Shown here: one piece after another, positions 53,604 to 62,414 of the stretch | Layout of the letters: each line of letters begins with the position of its first letter | Position numbering within the stretch: position 1 is the first letter of the stretch | Assembly: GCA_046328115.1 (NCBI GenBank) | Contig: JAXLXE010000004.1 | Span: forward strand, 186,001 to 250,000 | DNA: 64,000 bases | Direction: 5' to 3' | DNA from: JAXLXE01 sp046328115 | GTDB lineage: Bacteria; Chloroflexota; UBA6077; JACCZL01 | Notes under the pieces: model-generated | Told to the model about the DNA's origin: nothing | Database searches by the model: none | The model's input: only the letters and a program-made list of their open reading frames with translations | Translations under genes and position numbers: made by a program

Positions 53604-56378
53604 GTGTCCATGGCTCAGCCCAGTCAGCCACCAGCCAGCCAGCCGCCAGCGGCCGTGACCGCGCTCTCCACCGAGGTGGACGTGGTGTTGCGGGACGGCT
53701 CCATCGTGTACCTCCGCCCGATCCGCGCGGACGACGAGCCGCTGTTGCTGGCGCTGCTGTCCTCCCTCTCCAGCCAATCCCGAGCCAGACGGTTCTTCTC
53801 CGCGGCCGTGGACCTGACCGAGATGGCCCGCCGCCTCGTCGCCAGCGAAAGCGCTGACGAGACCGCCTTTGGCGTGATGGCGCTCCGCGGCAGTCCGGCC
53901 TCCGCCGTTGGCCACGGCATGTTCGCGGAGATCCAGCCCGGCGTGGCCGAGGTGGCGTTTGAGGTGGAGGATTCGCTCCAGGGCGCCGGACTGGGGACCA
54001 TCCTGCTTGGCCTGCTGGCTGACGTGGCGGCCACGCGGGGGATAGAGACGCTGACGGGCACCGTTCGCAGCGACAACGAGCCGATGCTCCAGGTATTTCG
54101 CCAGTCCGGGTTCGACATCTCCACACACCAGGAGGCCGGTCAGATCACCGTGCGGGCAGACACGCGGGCAACCCCCAGCACCTGGCGCGCCTTCGACCGC
54201 CGTGAGGCGCTCGCTGCCGCCCACGCGGTGGCCGCGGTAGTGCGGCCAGCCTCCATCGCCGTGGTGGGCGCCAGCCGACGACGCGGCACCGTGGGCGGCG
54301 ACGTGATCCAGAACCTGGTAGACGGCGGGTTCACCGGCACGATCTACCCGGTCAATCCCAATGCCAGCGAGATCGCCGGATTGCCTGCCGTGGCCTCCGT
54401 AGCCGCCATTGGCCAGCCGGTGGACCTGGCGATCGTCGCGGTCCCATCCAGCGCCGTCCTGACGGTGGCCCGCGAATGCGGCGAACAAGGTATCCGCGCG
54501 CTGCTGGTGATGACGGCCGGATTCGCGGAGGTCGGGCGAGCGGGACGGGCCGCGCAACAGGAGCTCCTGGGCGTCTGCCGGATCTACGGCATGCGGCTGG
54601 TTGGGCCCAACTGCTTTGGGGTGGCGAACACGGACCCTGAGGTCCAGCTCAACGCGACCTTCGGCCCCGTCCCGCCAAGGCCTGGAGCCATCGGGTTTGC
54701 ATCCCAGAGCGGGGCGCTGGGGCTGGCGTTGATCCAGGCCACCGCCGAGCGGGACCTGGGCCTCAGCAGCTTTGTCTCCATGGGGAACAAGGCGGATCTC
54801 TCCAGCAACGACCTGCTCTGCTTCTGGGAGTCCGACCCGCAGACGCGGGTGATCCTGCTCTACCTGGAATCGTTCGGTAATCCCCGCAAGTTCGCACGCA
54901 TCTCGCGGCGGGTCAGCCGAGCCAAGCCAATCGTTGTGGTGAAGGCCGGCCGCTCCGCGGCCGGCGCCCGGGCCACCTCCTCCCACACGGGTGCCCTGGT
55001 GGGCTCATCTGATCGGCTGGTAGACGCGCTGTGCCGCCAGGCCGGATTGCTCCGGGTGGATACAGTGGACGAGGCGCTGGATCTCTGCGCGCTGCTGGAT
55101 TCGCAGCCACTACCCTCCGGTAAGGGGGTGGGCATCGTTACGAACGTGGGTGGACCCGCGATCATGTGCGCGGACACGTGCGAGGCCCTGGGCCTGAACG
55201 TGCCGTTGCTGGCGCGCGAGACCCAGGAACGCTTGCGCGGGCTCCTCGCCGCGCAGGCGAGCGCCGCCAACCCGGTGGACATGATCGCCACCGCCACCGC
55301 AGATCAGTACCGCGAGACCATCAAGATCGTGGCGGCGGATCCGGGCATCCACTCCGTGGTGGTCATTTTCCTGCGACCGCTCGCCACGGAGGCCGGGCCA
55401 GTGGCGGAAGCCATCCTGGACGCGGCCTCCGCGATCGACCCTGCCAAGCCGCTCATCGCGGTGTTGATGTCCAACCAGGAGCTGGCGGACCGGCTGCGAA
55501 GCGCGCCGCGGCGCATTCCCGTGTACCGCTACCCGGAGCCGGCGGCACGGGCGCTGGCACACGCCGCCCTTCGCGGAGAATGGCTCAGCCGTGAGGCGCC
55601 GCGGCGAGCGGTGGTAGAAGGCCTCCGCAGAGCGGAAGCCAGGGCGCTGGTGGACGGGGCGCTGGCCCGGGGCAGCCAGTGGCTAGAAGCGCATGAAGTG
55701 CGGGCACTGCTGGAGTGCTACGGAATACCCACCGTTGGTCAGGCTGAGGTGAGCACACCTGAGGAGGCCGGCGCGGCGGCAGTGCGGATAGCGGGCCCGG
55801 ACGGCGAGGTGGCGCTCAAGGCGGTGTCGCCAACCCTGGTCCACAAGACCGATGTGGGCGGCGTGGCGCTAGGACTGCGCGGCGCGGGCAACGTGACGGC
55901 CGCGGCCGGGGAGATGGCCGGGCGCGTCGGTGGCGCCGGGCACGTGTTGACGGGGTTCGTGGTTCAGCCAATGGTTCGCGGCGGGGTGGAAATGATCGTG
56001 GGTCTGGTGCACGACCCGCTCTTCGGGCCCATCATCGCCTGCGGAGCGGGCGGCGTCATGACGGAGCTTGTGGGCGATGTGGAGGTGCGGATGACGCCGG
56101 TGGGCCTGTCAGACGCTCGCGAGATGCTGGAGCAGCTCAAGATCGCTCCGGTGTTCCACGGCTACCGCGGCGGGCCATCTTACAGCCTGGCAGCCATCGA
56201 GTCAGCCATCGTGCGGCTGGGGCTGCTGGCGGACGATCTCCCCGCGGTGCAGGAGGTTGACTGCAACCCGCTGGTCCTCCTGCCGCGCGAAGCGGTCGTG
56301 ATTGACGCGCGGGTGCGGGTGGGCGACCCGGGCACGCGGGTGCCGCTAGGCGGTCGGGGGTACACTCCCCCCGCGTGA
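53604..56378 (+). CDS. GNAT-acyl-CoA synthetase (NDP-forming) fusion, Pat-like protein acetyltransferase
   Basis: About 924 residues from GTG 53604, with GGAGG five bases upstream; GTG 53598 and ATG 53610 are alternatives. Residues about 20-190 form a GNAT domain (VYLRPIRADDEPLL, GLGTILLGLLADVAATRG). Then come the CoA-binding and ligase domains of NDP-forming acyl-CoA synthetases (about 205-680; VVGASRRRGTVGGDVIQNLV, GPNCFGVANT, SSHTGALVGSSDR) and an ATP-grasp domain (about 690-915; VALKAVSPTLVHKTDVGGV). The GNAT lies first, opposite to E. coli PatZ. It likely acetylates lysines of acyl-CoA synthetases. The conserved SHTGA His is kept, so ligase activity is not excluded. Confidence 0.93.
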   Translation: MSMAQPSQPPASQPPAAVTALSTEVDVVLRDGSIVYLRPIRADDEPLLLALLSSLSSQSRARRFFSAAVDLTEMARRLVASESADETAFGVMALRGSPASAVGHGMFAEIQPGVAEVAFEVEDSLQGAGLGTILLGLLADVAATRGIETLTGTVRSDNEPMLQVFRQSGFDISTHQEAGQITVRADTRATPSTWRAFDRREALAAAHAVAAVVRPASIAVVGASRRRGTVGGDVIQNLVDGGFTGTIYPVNPNASEIAGLPAVASVAAIGQPVDLAIVAVPSSAVLTVARECGEQGIRALLVMTAGFAEVGRAGRAAQQELLGVCRIYGMRLVGPNCFGVANTDPEVQLNATFGPVPPRPGAIGFASQSGALGLALIQATAERDLGLSSFVSMGNKADLSSNDLLCFWESDPQTRVILLYLESFGNPRKFARISRRVSRAKPIVVVKAGRSAAGARATSSHTGALVGSSDRLVDALCRQAGLLRVDTVDEALDLCALLDSQPLPSGKGVGIVTNVGGPAIMCADTCEALGLNVPLLARETQERLRGLLAAQASAANPVDMIATATADQYRETIKIVAADPGIHSVVVIFLRPLATEAGPVAEAILDAASAIDPAKPLIAVLMSNQELADRLRSAPRRIPVYRYPEPAARALAHAALRGEWLSREAPRRAVVEGLRRAEARALVDGALARGSQWLEAHEVRALLECYGIPTVGQAEVSTPEEAGAAAVRIAGPDGEVALKAVSPTLVHKTDVGGVALGLRGAGNVTAAAGEMAGRVGGAGHVLTGFVVQPMVRGGVEMIVGLVHDPLFGPIIACGAGGVMTELVGDVEVRMTPVGLSDAREMLEQLKIAPVFHGYRGGPSYSLAAIESAIVRLGLLADDLPAVQEVDCNPLVLLPREAVVIDARVRVGDPGTRVPLGGRGYTPPA
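56356..56370 (+). promoter_or_regulatory. GGGGGTACACTCCCC box upstream of the DUF3052-like gene
   Basis: This 15-bp box with a -10-like TACACT centre lies 43 bp before ATG 56414, inside the end of the preceding gene. An almost identical box (14 of 15) lies at 57044 ahead of the next gene. The repeated position before two successive genes suggests a shared promoter motif. No standard -35 is seen at 17 bp. Confidence 0.45.
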
Positions 56379-56413
56379 CGCAACCCTGCCGGGTGGCCGT
56401 CAGGAGGAGAGCG

Positions 56414-57022
56414 ATGGGGCAAGAGGCCGTGTGCCGCGCGCGAGTGGACGGCGCGGACGCTGAGGGCAAGGCCCTGCTGGAGACCGAGGAGATCATCTTT
56501 CGGGGACCGCCCCGACTGGCGCTACGGTTTCGGGACATCACCGGCATCGATGTCAGGGGTGCCACGCTGGAGCTGCGCGGCGATGGCCGACTCCTGGAGC
56601 TTGAGCTGGGCGCCCAGGCAGAGCGATGGGCGGAGAAGATCCGTAATCCCAGAACGCTGGCCGACAAGCTCGGTGTGAAGCCAGGAATGGACATCCGCGC
56701 CATTGGCGTGGTGGACGCGGCGGCGCTGGCAGAGATCGAGGCGCGGGGAGGACGGATCACCCCAGACTGGCCGGAAGCCGCCTGCGACATGGTGCTGCTG
56801 GCGATCGACGAACCAGTCCATCTGCCCGCGCTGGAGCGAGCCCGAGGCGCGATCAAGAAGGACGGCGCCGTCTGGGCGGTGCACCCAAAGGGACGGAAGG
56901 ACCTACGGGATGTGGACGTGATGGCGGCCGGGAAGGCGGCGCTGCTGGTAGACAACAAGGTGGTGAAGTTCTCCGAGTCGCACAGCGCGCTGCGATTCGT
57001 GATACCCCGATCCATGCGCTGA
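56414..57022 (+). CDS. DUF3052-like protein of unknown function
   Basis: ATG 56414 has GGAGGAGAG upstream and gives 202 residues. The first 85 residues contain a short beta-rich part with EEIIFRGPPRLALRFRDI. The rest follows the DUF3052 pattern: LADKLGVKPGMDIRAIG, ACDMVLLAID, ARGAIKKDGAVWAVHPKG, NKVVKFSESHSALRFVIP. Homologues are small cytosolic proteins with no settled function. Confidence 0.8.
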   Translation: MGQEAVCRARVDGADAEGKALLETEEIIFRGPPRLALRFRDITGIDVRGATLELRGDGRLLELELGAQAERWAEKIRNPRTLADKLGVKPGMDIRAIGVVDAAALAEIEARGGRITPDWPEAACDMVLLAIDEPVHLPALERARGAIKKDGAVWAVHPKGRKDLRDVDVMAAGKAALLVDNKVVKFSESHSALRFVIPRSMR

Positions 57023-57043
57023 GTCCCGGCACCGCTGACGCGC

Positions 57044-57058
57044 GGGGGTATACTCCCC
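57044..57058 (+). promoter_or_regulatory. GGGGGTATACTCCCC box upstream of the MFS gene
   Basis: Second copy of the box found at 56356, differing by one base. TATACT in its centre is a good -10 element, placed 65 bp before the proposed ACG start. Confidence 0.45.
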
Positions 57059-57118
57059 TGCGCCGCGCCGGCTGATCTGATCCGTGCGCCAGACACCCGC
57101 ACCCCGGGAGGCGGCCTC

Positions 57119-58375
57119 ACGGGATCCACACCGTCCAGGGCAGAGCCCAGCACCACCGGCAGCCGGCCCTCACCGCGCCGTTTTGGCGCGCTCAGCTACC
57201 CCGGCTACCGCCTGATCTTCTACGGTCAGTGCATCTCGTCCATCGGTAGCTGGATGCAGATGGTGGCCCAGGGCTGGCTCGTGTACCAGTTGACGGGGTC
57301 ATCGCTGTTCCTGGGCACGGTGGCTCTCGCGCGCGCCGTTCCCGTGTTCATCTGCACGCTGCTGGCCGGCGCCATCGCCGATCGCTATGACCGGCGGACC
57401 ATCATGATGGTCGCCAACGGCGTGGTGGCCGTCCTTGCCACAACGCTGGGCCTGCTGACCCTGACCGGATGGGTGGAAGTGTGGCACGTGGTGCTGATTG
57501 CCTTCATCCAGGGAACGGCGTTCTCCTTTGAGGTACCCAGCCGTCAATCGCTGATCGCGGATGTGGTGGAGCCCAGAGACGTGGTGAGCGCGGTGGGGCT
57601 GAACTCCGTGGCATTCAACACCGCGGGCGTCATCGGCCCGGCCATCGCGGGGATCTTGATCGCCGCGATCGGGGAAGGGCCGATCTTCATGCTCAACGGA
57701 GCCACCTACCTCACGGTGGTGCTGGCGGCCTGGTTGCTCCGCGCGCCGCGCCGGAGCGCACCCACCACGGGCAGCCTGCTGGCGAGCGTGGTAGACGGTC
57801 TCCGCTACGTCCGTCGCACCCCCGCGCTGTTTTCCCTGGTGCTACTCATGACGCTGGTGAGTCTGCTGGCTCGGCCGTACATCAACCTGTTGCCCGTGTT
57901 CGCGGCAGACATCCTGAGCGTGGGCCCCAGCGGCCTCGGCGCGCTCAACTCAGCGGTGGGCGTCGGCGCGGTTGCGGCCTCGGCGGCGGCCTCGCTGCTC
58001 GGTCGGTACCGCAAGCGAGGCCTCGTGCTCATGATCAGCAGCGTGTTCTTCGGGCTGGGCCTGGTCGTGCTGGCCAGCACCAGCGACTACACGCTGGCGC
58101 TCACCGTGGCCGTCGTACTGGGGTTCGTCTCCGCGTTCACCGGGATCAACAGCAACATGATGATGCAGTCTCACGCGGATCCCAGGATGCGCGGCCGCGT
58201 CGTCAGCCTGCACGGTCTCCAGATGATGGGCGTGAACCCCGTGGGCGTGATGCTGGAGGGGGCAATCGGCAGCGTGGTCGGCGTCCCGCTGGTGCTGATG
58301 GTGGCCGGCGCGGCCACGGCGCTGGCCAGCGTGTTCGCCATCTTTACCGCCCGCCAGACCCGTGAGCTCGACTAA
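57119..58375 (+). CDS. MFS_3-type exporter with apparent ACG start
   Basis: The family N-terminus (RRFGALSYPGYRLIFYGQCISSIGSW) lies upstream of the first ATG (57254), yet that stretch contains no ATG, GTG or TTG back to the stop at 57020. A good GGGAGG (57106-57111) is followed, after seven bases, by ACG at 57119 in frame; this gives 418 residues, the normal length. Conserved parts include IADRYDRRTIMM, SFEVPSRQSLIADVVEP and NTAGVIGPAIAGILI. Either ACG is used, or a start codon was lost by mutation or miscalled. A shortened product from 57254 would lack the first helix. It is related to the MFS protein at 38835. Confidence 0.8.
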   Translation, partial: TGSTPSRAEPSTTGSRPSPRRFGALSYPGYRLIFYGQCISSIGSWMQMVAQGWLVYQLTGSSLFLGTVALARAVPVFICTLLAGAIADRYDRRTIMMVANGVVAVLATTLGLLTLTGWVEVWHVVLIAFIQGTAFSFEVPSRQSLIADVVEPRDVVSAVGLNSVAFNTAGVIGPAIAGILIAAIGEGPIFMLNGATYLTVVLAAWLLRAPRRSAPTTGSLLASVVDGLRYVRRTPALFSLVLLMTLVSLLARPYINLLPVFAADILSVGPSGLGALNSAVGVGAVAASAAASLLGRYRKRGLVLMISSVFFGLGLVVLASTSDYTLALTVAVVLGFVSAFTGINSNMMMQSHADPRMRGRVVSLHGLQMMGVNPVGVMLEGAIGSVVGVPLVLMVAGAATALASVFAIFTARQTRELD

Positions 58376-59114
58376 CCTCGCCGCGGCAAACCGCACGCTG
58401 ATCGCCGCTGTGCGTGCGGCCCTGGCAGACCTGGGCGACCCATCGCGGGCGCTGGGAATGCGGGCGTATCTCAAGTCTGAGATGCTCTGCTACGGAGTCC
58501 GGCTGCCAGATCAGCGTCGGGCGTATCGGGCCCTCCTCAAGGCCCATCCGCCCGGGACAGCCGAGGAGTGGCGGGACACCATTCTGGCGCTCTGGCGGGA
58601 GGCGGACCACCGCGAAGACCGGTACGCCGCGCTCTACATCGCCGGGGATCGGGCATTCCAGGCCTACCAGACCCTGGACACCATCCCCATGTACGAGGAG
58701 ATGGTGATCACCGGAGCCTGGTGGGACACCGTGGACGACGTGGCAAACCACCGTCTGGCGCACCTGCTGGAGAAATACCCGGCGCAGATGAAGCCGTTGA
58801 TGCTGGAGTGGAGCGCCTGCGACAACCTGTGGAAGCGCCGCTCCGCCATCATCTGCCAGGTCACGCTGAAGGACCGGATGGACCGTGATCTGCTGTACCG
58901 ATGCATCGAGCCAAACCTGGGCCGCAAGGACTTCTTCATCCGCAAAGCCATCGGCTGGGCCCTGCGGGCGTTGGCCTGGGTGGACCCGGCGGAAGTGCAG
59001 CGCTACGTGGCTGAGCACGCGGACCGGCTGAGCAGCCTCAGCAAGCGAGAGGCGCTGATCAACGTATCGGGCGAGCGGGAGCGGCGGCGGGCGGCTCGGA
59101 AACCAGCAGAATGA
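58362..59114 (+). CDS. AlkD-like DNA alkylation repair protein
   Basis: The 250-residue, all-helical HEAT-like repeat protein starts at GTG 58362, overlapping the MFS gene by 14 bp. The AlkD signature residues appear in ITGAWWDTVDDVANHRL and CDNLWKRRSAIICQ, followed by DFFIRKAIGWALRALA. It should excise alkylated (N3/N7) purines from DNA. The coupled position after an exporter may be accidental. Confidence 0.92.
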   Translation: MSSTNLAAANRTLIAAVRAALADLGDPSRALGMRAYLKSEMLCYGVRLPDQRRAYRALLKAHPPGTAEEWRDTILALWREADHREDRYAALYIAGDRAFQAYQTLDTIPMYEEMVITGAWWDTVDDVANHRLAHLLEKYPAQMKPLMLEWSACDNLWKRRSAIICQVTLKDRMDRDLLYRCIEPNLGRKDFFIRKAIGWALRALAWVDPAEVQRYVAEHADRLSSLSKREALINVSGERERRRAARKPAE

Positions 59115-59719
59115 CCGCGTACACCGATTCCATCGGTCAGCCCATCAGCGCCGAAGCGCTCACTCGGCTACCGGAAGCTGACGGTCGCCACGAGTTGGAA
59201 CGCGGCCGACTCTTGACGTTTCCCTTTCGTAGTCCCCGCCACGGCATCGCGAGTCTTAGAATCGCATGCTCATTGTTCGCACACGTGACCACGTCGGGCC
59301 TGGGTAAAGTCTACCCATCTGGGACCGGTTACCAGCTCACCTGGGATCCGGACACGGTCCGTGTTCCCAGCGTCTCTTTCTTGAGCGCCCAGCGGCAGGC
59401 GGAGCAGACGCCGCTGCACTCGTACATTCAGGGAGCACCGGATCTCGCGGTCGAGATCACCGCGCCGCCCGATGGGTTCGGCAAGGTGCTGTCCCGGGCG
59501 TTGATGTGGCTCCACCACGGGTCGCCGATGGTTCTGGTGGTTGACCCAGCGGCGCAGCTCGCGGCGCGGCTTCGTAGCCGCGGCGATGTCCGCGTGACAG
59601 GCCCATCCGAGCCGTTCGGCGGCGAGGACATCGTCCCCGGCTGGTCAATGACCTTCGGCGAGTCGTTCGACCAAGCACTCCTCTCACCCCCCCGACGCGT
59701 CCGCCGCCGCCCGTGCTAA
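59111..59719 (+). CDS. degenerate Uma2-family (DUF820) protein
   Basis: The 202-residue protein starts at ATG 59111, overlapping the AlkD-like stop (ATGA). The family plan remains (RHELERGRLLTF, GTGYQLTWDPDTVRVPSVSFL, PDLAVEITAPPDG), but the active-site Asp of the VPD motif is Ser (VPSVSF). The Lys-bearing helix reads GKVLSRALMWLHHG. The enzyme core is therefore likely inactive. It is the third Uma2 member in this window. Confidence 0.72.
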   Translation: MTAYTDSIGQPISAEALTRLPEADGRHELERGRLLTFPFRSPRHGIASLRIACSLFAHVTTSGLGKVYPSGTGYQLTWDPDTVRVPSVSFLSAQRQAEQTPLHSYIQGAPDLAVEITAPPDGFGKVLSRALMWLHHGSPMVLVVDPAAQLAARLRSRGDVRVTGPSEPFGGEDIVPGWSMTFGESFDQALLSPPRRVRRRPC

Positions 59720-59748
59720 GCTCGCCGCCGGCAAACGTGGAGGTGGGG

Positions 59749-60516
59749 ATCTTGCCGTACGAGAACATCCTGGCGGAGAAGGTCGAGGGCGGCGTGGGCG
59801 TGGTCACGCTCAATCGACCCAGAGTGCTCAATGCGTTGAGCTACGCGCTGGTGACCGAGCTGAACCACGCGCTGACGGCGTTCGAGGCGGACGACGACGT
59901 GCGCGCCGTAGTGATCACGGGAGCCGGCGAGCGGGCGTTCTCCGCCGGCGCGGACATCCATGAGATGGCCGCCATCCCGCCAGAGGAGCTCGCGGAGCGC
60001 CAGCGCCTCCGAGGCGAGTACACCTGGCACATCGCCACACTGAAGAAGCCCACGATCGGCGCCATCAACGGACTGGCATTCGGTGGCGCGGCGGTGCTGT
60101 CTAGCTCGCTGGACATCCGCATCGGTTGCGAGCGGTCCAGCTTCAAGTTCCTGGCCGCCTCCTACGGGCGGATCAACTCCACCTGGTCCCTGCCCTACGT
60201 GGTGGGCTGGCCGCGGGCCAAGGAGCTGCTTTTCACGGCCCGCGAGGTGAAGGCGGAGGAGGCCTACCGCATCGGCCTGCTGAACCAGATGGTGCCGTCC
60301 GCCGAGCTGCGGGACGCGGCCATCGCCATGGGCCGCCAGATCGCGGGCAACACCCCGGAGATGGTCCAGGGGATCAAACAGTTGCTCATCCAGGACATCG
60401 GCCGCGGCTGGAAGGACATGTACGACGCCGAGAAGCACGCCCTGGCAACAGACCTGAAACCCAGCCCCGTGCGGGAGGGATTCAAGGACTTCCTGAGCCG
60501 CAAGGGTCGGGACTAG
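59749..60516 (+). CDS. enoyl-CoA hydratase/isomerase family protein
   Basis: TTG 59749 is preferred because GGAGG lies eight bases upstream; GTG 59713 would add 12 residues. The 255-residue crotonase fold contains VVTLNRPRVLNALS, the oxyanion-hole segments FSAGADIHEM and NGLAFGGAAVLSSSLDI, and a C-terminal helix ending SRKGRD. The Glu expected in the second active-site loop is not obvious (the region reads SYGRINSTWSLPYVVG). It lies 42 bp before a CoA-transferase gene, so it is probably part of acyl-CoA breakdown. Confidence 0.9.
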   Translation: MLPYENILAEKVEGGVGVVTLNRPRVLNALSYALVTELNHALTAFEADDDVRAVVITGAGERAFSAGADIHEMAAIPPEELAERQRLRGEYTWHIATLKKPTIGAINGLAFGGAAVLSSSLDIRIGCERSSFKFLAASYGRINSTWSLPYVVGWPRAKELLFTAREVKAEEAYRIGLLNQMVPSAELRDAAIAMGRQIAGNTPEMVQGIKQLLIQDIGRGWKDMYDAEKHALATDLKPSPVREGFKDFLSRKGRD

Positions 60517-60558
60517 CGGCGGCGCGACACGGGAGCAGGACGAGGGAGGTAGGCTGGG

Positions 60559-61707
60559 ATGGTTGGCTGTCTCGATGGAGTGCGGGTGCTGGAGCTTGCC
60601 CGCTACCAGGCCGGTCCGCGGGGCGGGATGATCCTGTCTGACCTGGGCGCGGAGGTCATCAAAATCGAGAAGCCGGGCGGCGAGGAGACCCGCCAGTCCG
60701 CGCCGATCGTCAATGGCCAGAGCGTGTACTTCAGCGTCTACAACCGCGGCAAAAAGAGCATCTGCCTGGACCTGCGCAAAGAGGAAGGCAAAGACGTCTT
60801 CCGCGATCTGCTCAAGACGGCGGACTTTGTGCTTGAGAATTTCCGCCCGGGCACCATGGCCAGGATGGGCTTTGACTACCCTGAGCTGTGCAAGATCAAG
60901 CCAGACATCATCCTCCTCTCAGCCTCCGCCTTCGGCCAGTACGGCCCTTACCGTGACCGGCCGGGCTTCGACCCAATCGGCCAGGCCATGAGCGGCCTGA
61001 TGACGCTGACCGGCCAGCCGGTGGGCCAGCCGCTGGGCACCGCCTCATCCATCGTAGATCGCTACACAGCGCTGCACCTCACCATCGGAGCCCTGGCCGC
61101 GCTCCGCCACCGCGACCTGACCGGCGAGGGCCAGGTCATCGATGTCTGCCTCCTGGACTCGGCGCTGACCATGGTGGAGATCCCCACCAGCTACTACCTG
61201 AGCACCGGCCAGGAAGGTGGCGAGGGCGGCCGCCCGCCCTACAAAGCAAAGGACGGCTGGGTGATCATCTCCGCCACGTCCGGCGAGATGTCGCGCAACC
61301 TGCTGGATCTGGTGGGTGCGAAGGTGGAGCCTGATGCAGACGGGCGCCTGCCGCGCTTCTCCTCCAGCAGCGCACGGATGCAGGCCGTGGTGGACTGGTG
61401 CGCCGCCCACACGGTGGACGAGATCTGCACGGCGCTGAGCGAGCGCGGCATCGTGGTGGCGCCAGTGCTCTCCACGCCCCAGGTGGCCCAGGACCCCCAC
61501 CTCTGGGCGCGCGAGATGCTGGTGAAGATGGATGATCCGGTGGCCGGGCAGATGTACCTGCCCGGCCTCACCATCAAGTTCTCCAAGACGCCTGGCAAGC
61601 TTGGTCCGGTGCCCACGCCGGGACAGCACACGGATGAGATCCTGGGCGGGCTGCTGGGGTACGACGGGACGCGCATGGCCGCGCTCCGCACGGCCGGTGT
61701 CATCTAG
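60559..61707 (+). CDS. type III CoA-transferase (CaiB/BaiF family)
   Basis: The 382-residue protein contains LDGVRVLELARYQAGPRGGMILSDLGAEVIKIEKPGGEETR, NRGKKSICLDLRKEEGKDVFRDLL and VLENFRPGTMARMGFDY. The catalytic Asp is expected near GFDPIGQAMSGLM. It moves CoA between carboxylic acids. It is co-oriented with the enoyl-CoA hydratase, so the two likely act in one acid-degradation route. Confidence 0.95.
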   Translation: MVGCLDGVRVLELARYQAGPRGGMILSDLGAEVIKIEKPGGEETRQSAPIVNGQSVYFSVYNRGKKSICLDLRKEEGKDVFRDLLKTADFVLENFRPGTMARMGFDYPELCKIKPDIILLSASAFGQYGPYRDRPGFDPIGQAMSGLMTLTGQPVGQPLGTASSIVDRYTALHLTIGALAALRHRDLTGEGQVIDVCLLDSALTMVEIPTSYYLSTGQEGGEGGRPPYKAKDGWVIISATSGEMSRNLLDLVGAKVEPDADGRLPRFSSSSARMQAVVDWCAAHTVDEICTALSERGIVVAPVLSTPQVAQDPHLWAREMLVKMDDPVAGQMYLPGLTIKFSKTPGKLGPVPTPGQHTDEILGGLLGYDGTRMAALRTAGVI

Positions 61708-61740
61708 GCGCGGCGAGCCGCGGACCCCGCGCGTTCGGCG

Positions 61741-62226
61741 CTACACCTCATCCTCGGCCCAGTCGTTGGCAGCGTTCGCGTCGCTGCTGATGGAGAGGGC
61801 CTTCGCGCCGTTGTTGTCGCACTGCCACAGAGCTTTGGGCTTGCAGACCACGTCGATAAACTGAAACGTGCCGGCCGGCATGTCGCCAAAGTGCACGTAG
61901 GCAATCGTCTGATCGTCATTGCCGTTGGACGGCTTGCTGGTGTCGATCCACGTCCTCACCGAGACATCCTTCGCGGCAAGCGTGCCGATGTTGGAGAGCT
62001 TGAACCTGGAGTGCCGCTCGTTACCGACCCACCAGCCGGAGACAAGCTGGACCTTCAGGTCTGGCAGGGGGCCAGCGGTGAGGCCCGCGTTCGGCGGGAC
62101 CAGGTTTGGATTCCGATGCGGAGCGCCGGATGGAGCCGCCATGTCATCGGCGGCAAACGCGGGTCCGGGGACGAGGACGAGCGCCGCGGCGACCAAGGCG
62201 GTGAACAGACGGTGCCTGGATTTCAT
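61741..62226 (-). CDS. exported hypothetical protein with a CARDB-like beta domain
   Basis: The 161-residue protein has a clear signal peptide (RLFTALVAAALVLVPGPAFAAD). The mature part (PDLKVQLVSGWWVGNERHSRFKLSNIGTLAAKDVSVRTWID) looks like a short immunoglobulin-like CARDB fold, with two Cys (VVCKPKALWQCDNN) that could form a disulfide. A disulfide here would fit the Dsb-like protein encoded elsewhere in the window. Function unknown. Confidence 0.78.
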   Translation of the reverse strand: MKSRHRLFTALVAAALVLVPGPAFAADDMAAPSGAPHRNPNLVPPNAGLTAGPLPDLKVQLVSGWWVGNERHSRFKLSNIGTLAAKDVSVRTWIDTSKPSNGNDDQTIAYVHFGDMPAGTFQFIDVVCKPKALWQCDNNGAKALSISSDANAANDWAEDEV

Positions 62227-62414
62227 CTTGTTGCCTCCTCGGCACGAGCGTCGGGCTCATGCCGCCGACGCTGCTTCCTGATTTCAGGCTAGCTCCGCGG
62301 GCTAGACAAGTCTGTCCGCCGCATGACACTCCGCGGGTCCACGTGACGACAGGCGCGGGATGCTAAGCTACGCCGCGCTGGACGGTGGAACGCCGCCGGC
62401 TCTGGGAGGGACAG

